Source of the DNA: JAKAJA01 sp037440125
Lineage (GTDB): Bacteria > Acidobacteriota > UBA4820 > DSQY01
DNA length: 32,130 nt
Direction of reading: 5' to 3'
Assembly (NCBI GenBank): GCA_037440125.1
Contig: JBBIUU010000029.1
Location: 1 to 32,130, forward strand
Below the pieces are notes generated by a model. The model was not told the origin of the DNA. It did no database searches and saw only the letters and a program-made list of their open reading frames with translations. Of the stretch, positions 22,909-31,570 are shown piece after piece; position 1 is the stretch's first letter; the number at the start of each line of letters is the position of its first letter. The position numbers and the translations under genes were made by a program.

Positions 22909-25317
22909 CTAACGCTTCCTGCGCCCCACCGCCGCCTTCCGGCGCGACTTGGGTTTGGCGGTGGCCCCCTGCTTCCCCTTGAGGGCGAGGGCCAGGGCCT
23001 GGGGGATCTCCGTGACGAAATGGAACCGCAGGGAGGCCCGCGCCTCCTCGGTGAGGTCTTCGAGGTCGCCGCGGTTGCGCTCGGGGAGGATGACCTCCTT
23101 CATCCCGGCGCGCTTCGCGGCGAGGACCTTCTCCTTGATGCCGCCCACGGGGAGCACCTTGCCGGTGAGCGTGATCTCGCCGGTCATGGCCACGTCGTCG
23201 CGGACGAGCTTGCCCGTGAGGAGGGACGTGAGGGCTGTGGCCATGGCCACGCCCGCGGAGGGCCCGTCCTTCGGGATGGCGCCCTGGGGCACGTGCACGT
23301 GGAGGTCCGCCTTGGCGAACACGTCGGGCTTGATGCCGAGCTCCGTGCAGTGCGTCCGGATCCAGGAGAGGGCCGCGTGGGCCGACTCCTTCATCACGTC
23401 GCCCAGCTGGCCCGTGAGGGAGAGCCCCCCGCGGCCCCGCATGAGCGTGGACTCGATGAAGAGGATGTCGCCGCCCACGGGGGTCCAGGCCAGGCCTGTG
23501 GCCACGCCGGGTCGGTCGATGCGGTCCCGGCTCTCGAGGAAGACCTGCCGCGGGCCGAGGTAGCTGCGCACGAGGTCGGGCGAGACCGTGACGCGCTTCT
23601 TCTCCCCGGCCACGCGCGCCTTGGCGATCTTCCTCAGCACGGCGGACATCTCGCGCTCGAGGTTCCGGACCCCGGCCTCCCGCGTGTACTCGTTGATGAT
23701 CGTGTTGAGCGCCTCGTCGGTGAAGACCACCTGGGTCTTCTTCAGGCCGTGGTTCGTCAGGACCCGGGGCAGGAGGTGCCGCTTGGCGATGTGGAGCTTC
23801 TCCTCCTCGGTGTAGCCCGGCAGGCGAAGGACCTCCATCCGGTCCAGCAGGGGCTGGGGGATGGTGTCCAGGATGTTCGCCGTGGCGATGAACATGGTCT
23901 TGCTCAGGTCGAAGGAGACCTCGAGGTAGTGGTCGGAGAAGCTGAAGTTCTGCTCGGGGTCGAGGACCTCGAGGAGCGCCGAGGTGGGGTCGCCCCGGAA
24001 GTCCATGCCCACCTTGTCGAGCTCGTCGAGCATGAAGACGGGGTTGTGGCTCCCCGACTTGCGCATGCCCTGGATGATGCGGCCGGGGAGCGCGCCCACG
24101 TAGGTCCGGCGGTGGCCGCGGATCTCCGCCTCGTCCCGGATGCCGCCCAGGCTCATGCGGACGAACTTGCGCCCGAGCGAACGCGCGATGGAGCGCCCGA
24201 GGCTCGTCTTGCCCACGCCCGGCGGCCCCACGAGGCAGAGGATGGGGCCCTTGAGGTCCTTCTTGAGCTGCTGGACCGCGAGGTACTCCACGATGCGGTC
24301 CTTCACCTTGGCCAGGCCGTAGTGGTCCTCGTCGAGGAACTGCTGGGCGCGCTTGATGTCGAGGCGGTCGGCCGTGCTGTTGCTCCAGGGGAGTTCCACG
24401 AGCCAGTCGATGTAGGTGCGCGAGACGGTGTACTCGGCCGCCGAGGGGTGCATGAGGGCGAGGCGGTCGATCTCCTTGAGGGCCACGGTCTCGGCCTCCT
24501 TGGGCATCCTGGCCTTGGCCACGCGCTCCTTGAGCTCGTCCACCTCGCGGCCCCGCTCGTCCCCCTCGCCGAGCTCCTTCTGGATCGCCTTCATCTGCTC
24601 CTTGAGGAAGTACTCCCGCTGGGCCTTGTTCATCTTGTCCACGACCTCGCTCTGGATCTTGGAGCCCAGCTCGAGGACCTGGATCTCGCGGGCCAGGATG
24701 GCGGTGAGCATCTTGAGGCGGCTGATGGTGTCGGCCTCCTCCAGGATGGCCTGCTTCTCCCCCACCGACATGGAGAGGTTGAACACGATGGTGTCCACCA
24801 CGCGGTTGGGGTCGTCGTAGCGCTGGAGGGGCGCGAGCATCTCCTGCGGCACCGTGGGCGAGAGGGAGGAGAGCTTCTCGTACTGCGCCAGGATGTTCTT
24901 GTGGAGCGCCTCCACCTCCACGGGGCTGCCGGCAACGCTCTCGAGGAAGCTCACCCGGGCTTCGAAACAGGGGTCCTGGGAAGTGAATTCTTCCACCCGG
25001 ACGCGCCCGAGGCCGTGGACGATGACCGAGAGGTTGTTCTGGGCCACGCGCATGAGGCGCAGGATCTTGGCGATGACCCCGACGCGGAAGAGTTCGTCGG
25101 GGCCGGGGTCCTCCAGGTCGCCGTCCCTCTGGCCCACGATGAGGAGGTACCCGTCGGCGCGGGTGGCCTCCTCCACGGCCTTGAGGGAGCGCTCGCGCCC
25201 CACCGCGAGGGGGATGATCATGTCGGGGAAGAGCAGGGTGTTACGAAGCGGTAGCACCGGAAGGACCGGCGTCTCCTTCAGCTTCTTTTCGAGCTCGGGA
25301 TCGTGGGGGGGCACCAT
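22909..25317 (-). CDS. lon: ATP-dependent Lon protease, 802 aa
   Basis: This is a full-length Lon (LonA). It has the N-terminal substrate-binding domain (PVLPLRNTLLFPDM near residue 20), a coiled-coil linker (about 190-290), Walker A GPPGVGKT (364-371), Walker B FMLDELDK (428-435), and a C-terminal protease domain with catalytic Ser687 in KDGPSAG and Lys730 in GGIKEK. The Ser-Lys spacing of 43 equals that of E. coli Lon. It degrades misfolded and regulatory proteins in the cytoplasm. The last 25 or so residues are a Lys/Arg-rich tail not needed for the fold. ATG 25317 is preceded by GGGAG, and a sigma-70-like promoter lies about 80 bases upstream. It heads the long leftward gene run. Confidence 0.98.
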   Translation of the reverse strand: MVPPHDPELEKKLKETPVLPVLPLRNTLLFPDMIIPLAVGRERSLKAVEEATRADGYLLIVGQRDGDLEDPGPDELFRVGVIAKILRLMRVAQNNLSVIVHGLGRVRVEEFTSQDPCFEARVSFLESVAGSPVEVEALHKNILAQYEKLSSLSPTVPQEMLAPLQRYDDPNRVVDTIVFNLSMSVGEKQAILEEADTISRLKMLTAILAREIQVLELGSKIQSEVVDKMNKAQREYFLKEQMKAIQKELGEGDERGREVDELKERVAKARMPKEAETVALKEIDRLALMHPSAAEYTVSRTYIDWLVELPWSNSTADRLDIKRAQQFLDEDHYGLAKVKDRIVEYLAVQQLKKDLKGPILCLVGPPGVGKTSLGRSIARSLGRKFVRMSLGGIRDEAEIRGHRRTYVGALPGRIIQGMRKSGSHNPVFMLDELDKVGMDFRGDPTSALLEVLDPEQNFSFSDHYLEVSFDLSKTMFIATANILDTIPQPLLDRMEVLRLPGYTEEEKLHIAKRHLLPRVLTNHGLKKTQVVFTDEALNTIINEYTREAGVRNLEREMSAVLRKIAKARVAGEKKRVTVSPDLVRSYLGPRQVFLESRDRIDRPGVATGLAWTPVGGDILFIESTLMRGRGGLSLTGQLGDVMKESAHAALSWIRTHCTELGIKPDVFAKADLHVHVPQGAIPKDGPSAGVAMATALTSLLTGKLVRDDVAMTGEITLTGKVLPVGGIKEKVLAAKRAGMKEVILPERNRGDLEDLTEEARASLRFHFVTEIPQALALALKGKQGATAKPKSRRKAAVGRRKR

Positions 25318-25396
25318 CGTCGTCTCCCGGGAGTGCCGCGCGGGACGAGGACAGACCGGAAAAAACGCGTGCGCTGGCGGCCATCCCTAAGAAAAG

Positions 25397-25426
25397 AGGA
25401 TAGCGAAAAGGGGAGGGGCATGGCAA
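25397..25426 (-). promoter_or_regulatory. Sigma-70-type promoter for lon
   Basis: On the minus strand, TTGCCA (25426-25421, five of six to TTGACA) is followed after 18 bases by TATCCT (25402-25397, four of six to TATAAT). It lies about 80 bases before the lon ATG, in the divergent region with rpsO. A perfect CTCCCGGGAG palindrome at 25324-25333 overlaps the lon ribosome binding site. No CIRCE or HAIR heat-shock operator was seen. Confidence 0.6.
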
Positions 25427-25475
25427 GGCGCCCACCGGCGAAGCCCGGCCCGGGGGAGAGGAGGGTTCCGGATGC

Positions 25476-25505
25476 TGGACAGGGGCGCCGGACGTGTGCT
25501 ATGCT
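25476..25505 (+). promoter_or_regulatory. Extended -10 promoter for rpsO-pnp
   Basis: TGGACA (25476-25481, five of six to TTGACA) is followed after 18 bases by TATGCT (25500-25505). A TG dinucleotide one base before the hexamer makes it an extended -10. It lies 37 bases before the rpsO ATG, as expected for a strong ribosomal-protein promoter. Confidence 0.75.
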
Positions 25506-25542
25506 CTTATCTTTGAGATGGATAGATAGGAGAAAGCGGAGT

Positions 25543-25806
25543 ATGGAGAAGCAGACCAAGAAAGCCCTCGTCGAGCAGTACCGCCAGCACCCGTCGGACA
25601 CGGGCTCGCCCGAGGTGCAGATCGCCCTTCTTTCGGAACGCATCAACCACCTCACCGACCACCTGAAGACCCACCGGAAGGACTTCAGCACCCGGCGGGG
25701 CCTCCTGATGCTGGTGGGCCAGCGGCGTCGCCTGCTCAACTACCTGAAGGACAGCAACATCGAGGGTTACCGCGAGCTTATCGGACGCCTCGGCCTCCGC
25801 AAGTAG
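25543..25806 (+). CDS. rpsO: 30S ribosomal protein S15, 87 aa
   Basis: This is recognisable along its whole length as S15: the DTGSPEVQIALLSERI segment (about residues 19-34), the NHLTDHLKTHRKDFSTRRGL helix region, and LLMLVGQRRRLLNYLK (about 54-69). The usual family length is 88-89 residues. S15 binds the central domain of 16S rRNA early in small-subunit assembly. The start at ATG 25543 has an AGGAG element upstream (25528-25532) and agrees with the family N-terminus; the longer in-frame upstream extension is rejected. It is followed by pnp, the arrangement found across bacteria, where S15 commonly represses its own translation. Confidence 0.98.
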   Translation: MEKQTKKALVEQYRQHPSDTGSPEVQIALLSERINHLTDHLKTHRKDFSTRRGLLMLVGQRRRLLNYLKDSNIEGYRELIGRLGLRK

Positions 25807-25895
25807 CTCCCCCCAAGCCCTTCGGCGTGCACGCTGCGCCCACGCGGGGCGGGGCGTCTAGGTGTATTTGCAACGATTTGAATCGAGGTGAATGA
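25807..25895 (+). promoter_or_regulatory. rpsO-pnp intercistronic leader with possible hairpin
   Basis: The 89-base gap contains a perfect 10-bp palindrome (GCGTGCACGC, 25825-25834), GC-rich inverted segments to about 25856, and an AT-richer stretch before the pnp ribosome binding site GAGGTG. In enterobacteria the pnp leader folds into a hairpin cut by RNase III as part of PNPase autoregulation. A similar role here is by analogy only. No T-tract follows, so it is not an obvious terminator. Confidence 0.35.
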
Positions 25896-28112
<2,217 letters not shown>

Positions 28113-28120
28113 AGATCGAG

Positions 28121-28152
28121 CCGGAGAGCCGGGGAACCGGAGAGCCGGTGAA
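28121..28152. repeat. 8-bp tandem array after pnp
   Basis: Starting eight bases after the pnp stop codon, four octamers follow one another with exact 8-bp period, alternating CCGGAGAG (28121, 28137) with CCGGNGAA (28129, 28145). The unit does not resemble the coding sequence of the PNPase tail. It lies just upstream of the pnp terminator hairpin, so it would be transcribed in the pnp 3' UTR. Confidence 0.85.
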
Positions 28153-28171
28153 ATCCAAGGCAGACCCGAAC

Positions 28172-28206
28172 ACGGGCGAGGGTGAACCCCTCGCCCGTTT
28201 TGTTTT
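28172..28206 (+). terminator. Rho-independent terminator of rpsO-pnp
   Basis: A perfect 11-bp stem (ACGGGCGAGGG / CCCTCGCCCGT, 28172-28182 and 28188-28198) encloses a 5-base loop and is followed by a T-rich tract (TTTTGTTTT). It is 60 bases after the pnp stop. Confidence 0.95.
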
Positions 28207-28259
28207 GGAAGAGACAGGGGACCGAGGGCAGAGGGACAGCACTATCAGCAAGAGCTCTT

Positions 28260-28291
28260 CCTGCTCACCTATTTCCCTACTCACTTACTCA
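28260..28291. repeat. 8-bp tandem array overlapping the 3' end of the MFS gene
   Basis: Four octamers lie in exact 8-bp register on the plus strand, of the general form CCTRCTCA: copies start at 28260, 28276 and 28284, with one diverged copy at 28268. The TAA stop codon of the leftward MFS gene (28287-28285) falls within the fourth copy, and the Arg/Glu codons before it are next to the array. A purine-rich stretch (about 28207-28240) precedes it. This resembles the inverted arrangement at 13291-13384, but with period 8 instead of 7. Confidence 0.78.
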
Positions 28292-29502
28292 CGTTCCCTT
28301 CCCGCGGGGACGCGCATTCCGACGAGGGCGGCGAGGCCCACGAGGAGGGCCACGGCGCAGACGACGGGGCGGAACCCCGTGGCGTCCATGATGCGGCCGC
28401 CGGCGAGGGGCGCGAGGACCGACGCGGGCGTGATGAGGAACCCCACGAAGGCCATGACCGCCTGGCGCTCCCTCGGCGTGGCCAGGTCCATGAGCCAAGC
28501 GGCGTGGCTCGTGTATTCGGTGGCGAGGAATGCGCCGGTGAGGCCCGCCACCACGAAGAAGGCCCAGGCCGGGACGGGCAGGACCGCGACGACGCAGGCG
28601 ACGATGAGGATCCCCTGACCCAGGAGGACCGAGGTCCTGTGGCCGAGATGGTCGCCGAGCCACCCCGCGAAAACGCCCACGAGGGCCTGGCAGGCTAGCG
28701 CGGCCGAGCCGTAGAGCGCGGCTTCCGCAGGACCCACGCCCTTCTTCGTCACCGCGTAGACCGCGTAGAAGTGGATGAGGAGCGGGTAGGACCCGCGCAC
28801 GAGCCAGCGGGCCGTCATGTAACGCCGCATCCAGGGCAGGCGACGCCAGAGCCCCGCGAGGTCGCCCAGGTGCCCTCTCACGGTCGGGCGCTCGCCCCCC
28901 GCCTCGTGAACCTCCTCCCGCGTCCCGAAGAAGAACAGGGACCCGCCGCCGATGACGGCGCACGCGACGAGGAAGAGCGTCGCGTACCTCGCGTCCGTGG
29001 TGCCCCCCTTCAGCTGGGCGGCGGCGAGACTCACGCCCACGACCCCCGCAAGGGTCTGTGTGAGGAAGACCACGCCGAGGGCCCGTCCCCTCACGGCGGG
29101 ATTCAGGATCCTCGCCATGTAGTCCATCCATAGCGGGAAGACGAGACCGATCATGGCATAGAAAAGCGCCCAGCACCCCAGGACCACGGGGACGGCGGGA
29201 AGGCGATCCCACATCAGGAGCGCGCCCGCCAGGCCCAGGGGCAGCGCCGCGGCCACGTGGAGCCAGAGGACCCACGGCCGGAGCGTCGGGCGGTTGCCGC
29301 CCAGCACCCCCGAGAAGGCCTGCGGGATCCCCGCGCCCAGGGCGCTCATGGCCGGGAGGAAGGCGATGACGGCGTTCGAGGCGCCCCGCTCCTGGAGGAA
29401 GACGGGCAGGACCGTGCCCATGGAGAGCAGGTTCATGCCCAGGCCCCAGAAGGCCTCGACCGTCGACAGGTAGATCGCGTTCCGCGTATGGTGCGAGCCC
29501 AT
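28285..29502 (-). CDS. Major facilitator superfamily transporter, 405 aa
   Basis: About twelve hydrophobic helices make up most of the protein, with the usual central cytoplasmic loop near residues 200-225 (REEVHEAGGERP). The helix 2-3 loop lacks the textbook MFS motif A, while the later half has GWLGDHLGHRTSVLLGQ, a motif A-like loop. The substrate is not identifiable, and the sequence does not look like ArsJ, the arsenic-linked MFS. ATG 29502 has a G-rich tract as a weak ribosome binding site; in-frame ATGs further upstream would run the coding region through the ars operator and are less likely. It is divergent from arsR and may share its regulatory region. Its C-terminus (GRERE) merges with a short tandem repeat array. 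Confidence 0.88.
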   Translation of the reverse strand: MGSHHTRNAIYLSTVEAFWGLGMNLLSMGTVLPVFLQERGASNAVIAFLPAMSALGAGIPQAFSGVLGGNRPTLRPWVLWLHVAAALPLGLAGALLMWDRLPAVPVVLGCWALFYAMIGLVFPLWMDYMARILNPAVRGRALGVVFLTQTLAGVVGVSLAAAQLKGGTTDARYATLFLVACAVIGGGSLFFFGTREEVHEAGGERPTVRGHLGDLAGLWRRLPWMRRYMTARWLVRGSYPLLIHFYAVYAVTKKGVGPAEAALYGSAALACQALVGVFAGWLGDHLGHRTSVLLGQGILIVACVVAVLPVPAWAFFVVAGLTGAFLATEYTSHAAWLMDLATPRERQAVMAFVGFLITPASVLAPLAGGRIMDATGFRPVVCAVALLVGLAALVGMRVPAGRERE

Positions 29503-29553
29503 CCGCCCCCCAGGGAGATAGTATCGGCTCCCGGGGTTCGCGATGAAACCCCC

Positions 29554-29582
29554 TTGACAGCCGTCACGCATGGTTATATCGT
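29554..29582 (+). promoter_or_regulatory. Promoter of the ars operon
   Basis: A perfect -35 TTGACA (29554-29559) is followed after 17 bases by TATCGT (29577-29582), a weaker -10. The -10 lies inside the inverted repeat proposed as the ArsR operator, so ArsR bound there would block RNA polymerase. Confidence 0.65.
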
Positions 29583-29603
29583 CATATCGCCAAGTAACGA
29601 TAT
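29576..29603. promoter_or_regulatory. Candidate ArsR operator between arsR and the MFS gene
   Basis: A perfect 7-bp inverted repeat, ATATCGT (29576-29582) and ACGATAT (29597-29603), is separated by 14 bases. A second ATATCG (29584-29589) inside it makes a tighter ATATCG-N8-CGATAT dyad. AT-rich dyads of this kind overlapping the -10 are typical of SmtB/ArsR-family operators. The site ends 14 bases before the arsR ATG. Because the region is divergent, the same operator might also affect the MFS gene. Confidence 0.65.
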
Positions 29604-29617
29604 TTGTGGAGGCGGCC

Positions 29618-29998
29618 ATGCTAAAGGATCTCGAGAGGGCGCTCAAGGCGGCGGGGGACGGCACGAGGCTCCGCATCCTCAAGATGCTCGAGCCGGGCTC
29701 GCTGTGCGTCTGCCAGGTCGTGGAGGCCCTCGGACTGTCCCAGTCCACCGTGAGCAAGCACCTCTCCGTGCTGGAGGGCGCCGGCCTCGTGGAGGGCGAG
29801 CGCCGCGGCCGGTGGATCCACTACCGCCTGGCCCGACCCGCGAGCGTCGAGGGCCGCAAGCTCCTCTCCCTCCTGCGGTGTTGCGCAGGCGAGGATCCCC
29901 AGGTCGGCAAGGACGTTGCCAAGGTCGGGGGCGACAAGGTGAAGGCGCTCGTGTCGTGCTGCCCGCCCCGCAGGGACAGAAAGGAGGACGCGCGATGA
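29618..29998 (+). CDS. arsR: ArsR-family As(III)-responsive transcriptional repressor, 126 aa
   Basis: This is a winged helix-turn-helix protein of the SmtB/ArsR family. The DNA-recognition helix is LSQSTVSKHLSVLEGAGLV (about 40-58) and the wing is RGRWIHYRL. The metal-binding CVC motif (Cys30-Val-Cys32) is at the position of the ELCVCDL box of classical ArsR, which binds arsenite and releases DNA. Two extra Cys-Cys pairs (88-89 and 114-115) lie in the C-terminal extension and may add metal ligands. ATG 29618 has GGAGG five bases upstream; the longer reading start at 29570 lies in the operator. The TGA overlaps the acr3 ATG by four bases, so arsR heads a coupled arsR-acr3-arsC unit. Confidence 0.95.
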   Translation: MLKDLERALKAAGDGTRLRILKMLEPGSLCVCQVVEALGLSQSTVSKHLSVLEGAGLVEGERRGRWIHYRLARPASVEGRKLLSLLRCCAGEDPQVGKDVAKVGGDKVKALVSCCPPRRDRKEDAR

Positions 29999-31059
29999 GC
30001 GCCGGCACGGCCCGCAAGCTCGGCATCCTCGACCGCTTCCTGACGCTCTGGATCTTCGGAGCCATGATTGCCGGCGTGGCGCTGGGGCATTACGTCCCCG
30101 GCGTCGAGGGGCTCATAGGGACTTTCCAGGTGGACACGACGAACCTCCTCATCGCCGCCGGCCTGATCCTGATGATGTACCCGCCGCTCGCCAAAGTGAG
30201 GTACGAGGAACTCGGCGACGTGTTCGGGAACTGGCGCGTCCTGGGCCTCTCCCTCGTCCAGAACTGGGTCGTGGGGCCCGTCCTCATGTTTGTCCTCGCC
30301 ATCGTGTTCCTGAGAAGCCACCCCGAATACATGGTCGGGCTCATCCTGATCGGCCTCGCGCGGTGCATCGCCATGGTCATCGTCTGGAACGAGCTGGCGT
30401 GCGGCGACACGGAGTACTGCGCGGGCCTCGTGGCCTTCAACAGCGTCTTCCAGGTGCTCTTCTACAGCCTCTACGCGTGGTTCTTCATCACCGTGTTGCC
30501 TCCCCTCTTAGGGTTGAAGGGGATGGACGTCCACGTGAGCATGGGTCAGATCGCCAGGAGCGTCTTCATCTACCTCGGTATCCCCTTCCTGGCCGGCATG
30601 CTCACCCGCCTGGTCCTGCTGAAGGCGAAGGGCAAGGAGTGGTACCACGGTGTCTTCATCCCGAAGATCAGCCCCATCACCCTCGTCGCGCTCCTCTTCA
30701 CGATCCTCGTCATGTTCAGCCTCAAAGGGGAGGCCATCGTCCGCATCCCGCTCGACGTGCTGCGGATCGCCGTCCCCCTGCTGATCTACTTCGTGGTCAT
30801 GTTCCTGGTGAGCTTCTGGATGGGCCGCCGGGCAGGGGCCAGCTATGCGCAGACGGCGACCCTCTCCTTCACCGCCGGCAGCAACAACTTCGAGCTCGCC
30901 ATCGCCGTGGCCGTGGCCGTCTTCGGAATCCAGTCCGGCGAAGCCTTCGCCGCGGTCATCGGGCCGCTCGTAGAGGTCCCGGCCCTCATCGGCCTGGTGA
31001 ACGTGGCGCTCTACTTCAGGCGCCGCTGGTCGTGGGTCGAAGGGGAGGCGATCCCATGA
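29995..31059 (+). CDS. acr3: Arsenite efflux permease Acr3, 354 aa
   Basis: This is a ten-helix membrane carrier of the bile/arsenite/riboflavin transporter superfamily. Two Acr3 hallmark residues are present: Cys124 in the helix 4 segment GLARCIAMVIVW and Glu300 in SNNFELAIA of helix 9. Both are needed for As(III) transport in characterised Acr3 proteins. It exports arsenite across the cytoplasmic membrane using the proton-motive force. ATG 29995 overlaps the arsR stop as ATGA and has AAGGAGG upstream. The stop in turn overlaps the arsC start. The length is typical of the family. Confidence 0.96.
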   Translation: MSAGTARKLGILDRFLTLWIFGAMIAGVALGHYVPGVEGLIGTFQVDTTNLLIAAGLILMMYPPLAKVRYEELGDVFGNWRVLGLSLVQNWVVGPVLMFVLAIVFLRSHPEYMVGLILIGLARCIAMVIVWNELACGDTEYCAGLVAFNSVFQVLFYSLYAWFFITVLPPLLGLKGMDVHVSMGQIARSVFIYLGIPFLAGMLTRLVLLKAKGKEWYHGVFIPKISPITLVALLFTILVMFSLKGEAIVRIPLDVLRIAVPLLIYFVVMFLVSFWMGRRAGASYAQTATLSFTAGSNNFELAIAVAVAVFGIQSGEAFAAVIGPLVEVPALIGLVNVALYFRRRWSWVEGEAIP

Positions 31060-31484
31060 ACCGGAGGAAGAGAGTCCTGGTGCTCTGCACGGGAAACTCC
31101 TGCCGCTCCCAGATGGCCGAGGGCTGGCTCCGATACGACCTGGGGGATCGGGTGGACGTCTTCTCGGCGGGCACCCACCCCTGTCTCGTCCATCCCACGG
31201 CGATACGCGTCATGGCCGAGGCGGGCGTGGACCTCTCCGGGCACCGGAGCAAGGGCGTCGCAGAGCTGGTGGACCAATCCTTCGACCTGGTGATCACGGT
31301 CTGCGACTCGGCGCGGGCGGCCTGCCCGATCCTGCCGGGTGCGGTGCGCTCGGTTCACGAACCCATCCCCGACCCCGTGGCCTTCGTCGGTTCCGAGGAG
31401 GAGGCCCTCGAGGCATTCCGGCAGGCGAGGGACCTCATCCGCGCCAGGCTCGTTGCCCTCGTCCGCCGCGAACTCGGTCTTTGA
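31056..31484 (+). CDS. arsC: Thioredoxin-coupled arsenate reductase ArsC (low-molecular-weight phosphatase type), 142 aa
   Basis: The N-terminal P-loop CTGNSCRSQMAEG gives Cys11-X5-Arg17, the nucleophile loop of low-Mr tyrosine phosphatase-like ArsC. Cys83 and Cys90 match the redox pair used for the disulfide relay to thioredoxin in the S. aureus pI258 type. Asp106 in the IPDP segment is the general acid. The enzyme reduces arsenate to arsenite for export by Acr3. ATG 31056 overlaps the acr3 TGA (ATGA), so translation is coupled. The length of 142 is slightly longer than the 131 residues of the pI258 enzyme. Confidence 0.96.
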   Translation: MNRRKRVLVLCTGNSCRSQMAEGWLRYDLGDRVDVFSAGTHPCLVHPTAIRVMAEAGVDLSGHRSKGVAELVDQSFDLVITVCDSARAACPILPGAVRSVHEPIPDPVAFVGSEEEALEAFRQARDLIRARLVALVRRELGL

Positions 31485-31520
31485 CCTTTCTCTCTTTGCT
31501 TCGGAGGCACGCATTCATCC

Positions 31521-31555
31521 ATTCGCCATTCGCCATTCACCTTTCACCATTTACC
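31521..31555. repeat. 7-bp tandem array between arsC and arsM
   Basis: Five consecutive heptamers with exact 7-bp period lie at 31521-31555. Two are perfect ATTCGCC copies, followed by three close variants (ATTCACC, TTTCACC, ATTTACC), and a partial unit precedes them. The array fills the middle of the 86-base gap between arsC and arsM, in an otherwise tightly overlapping operon. It shares a T-C-A-C core with the array at 13357-13384. Confidence 0.85.
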
Positions 31556-31570
31556 CTAAGGGGGTTCCCC

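Noticed and set aside
22738..25254. An 838-codon open frame antisense to lon
   Set aside because: It is the reverse-frame shadow of a high-GC conserved gene: His/Leu/Glu/Val-rich low-complexity translation, no domain, and lon is unambiguous on the other strand.
29503..29757. Upstream extension of the MFS protein into arsR
   Set aside because: It would overlap the ars promoter, operator and arsR itself, and the residues are not membrane-like.
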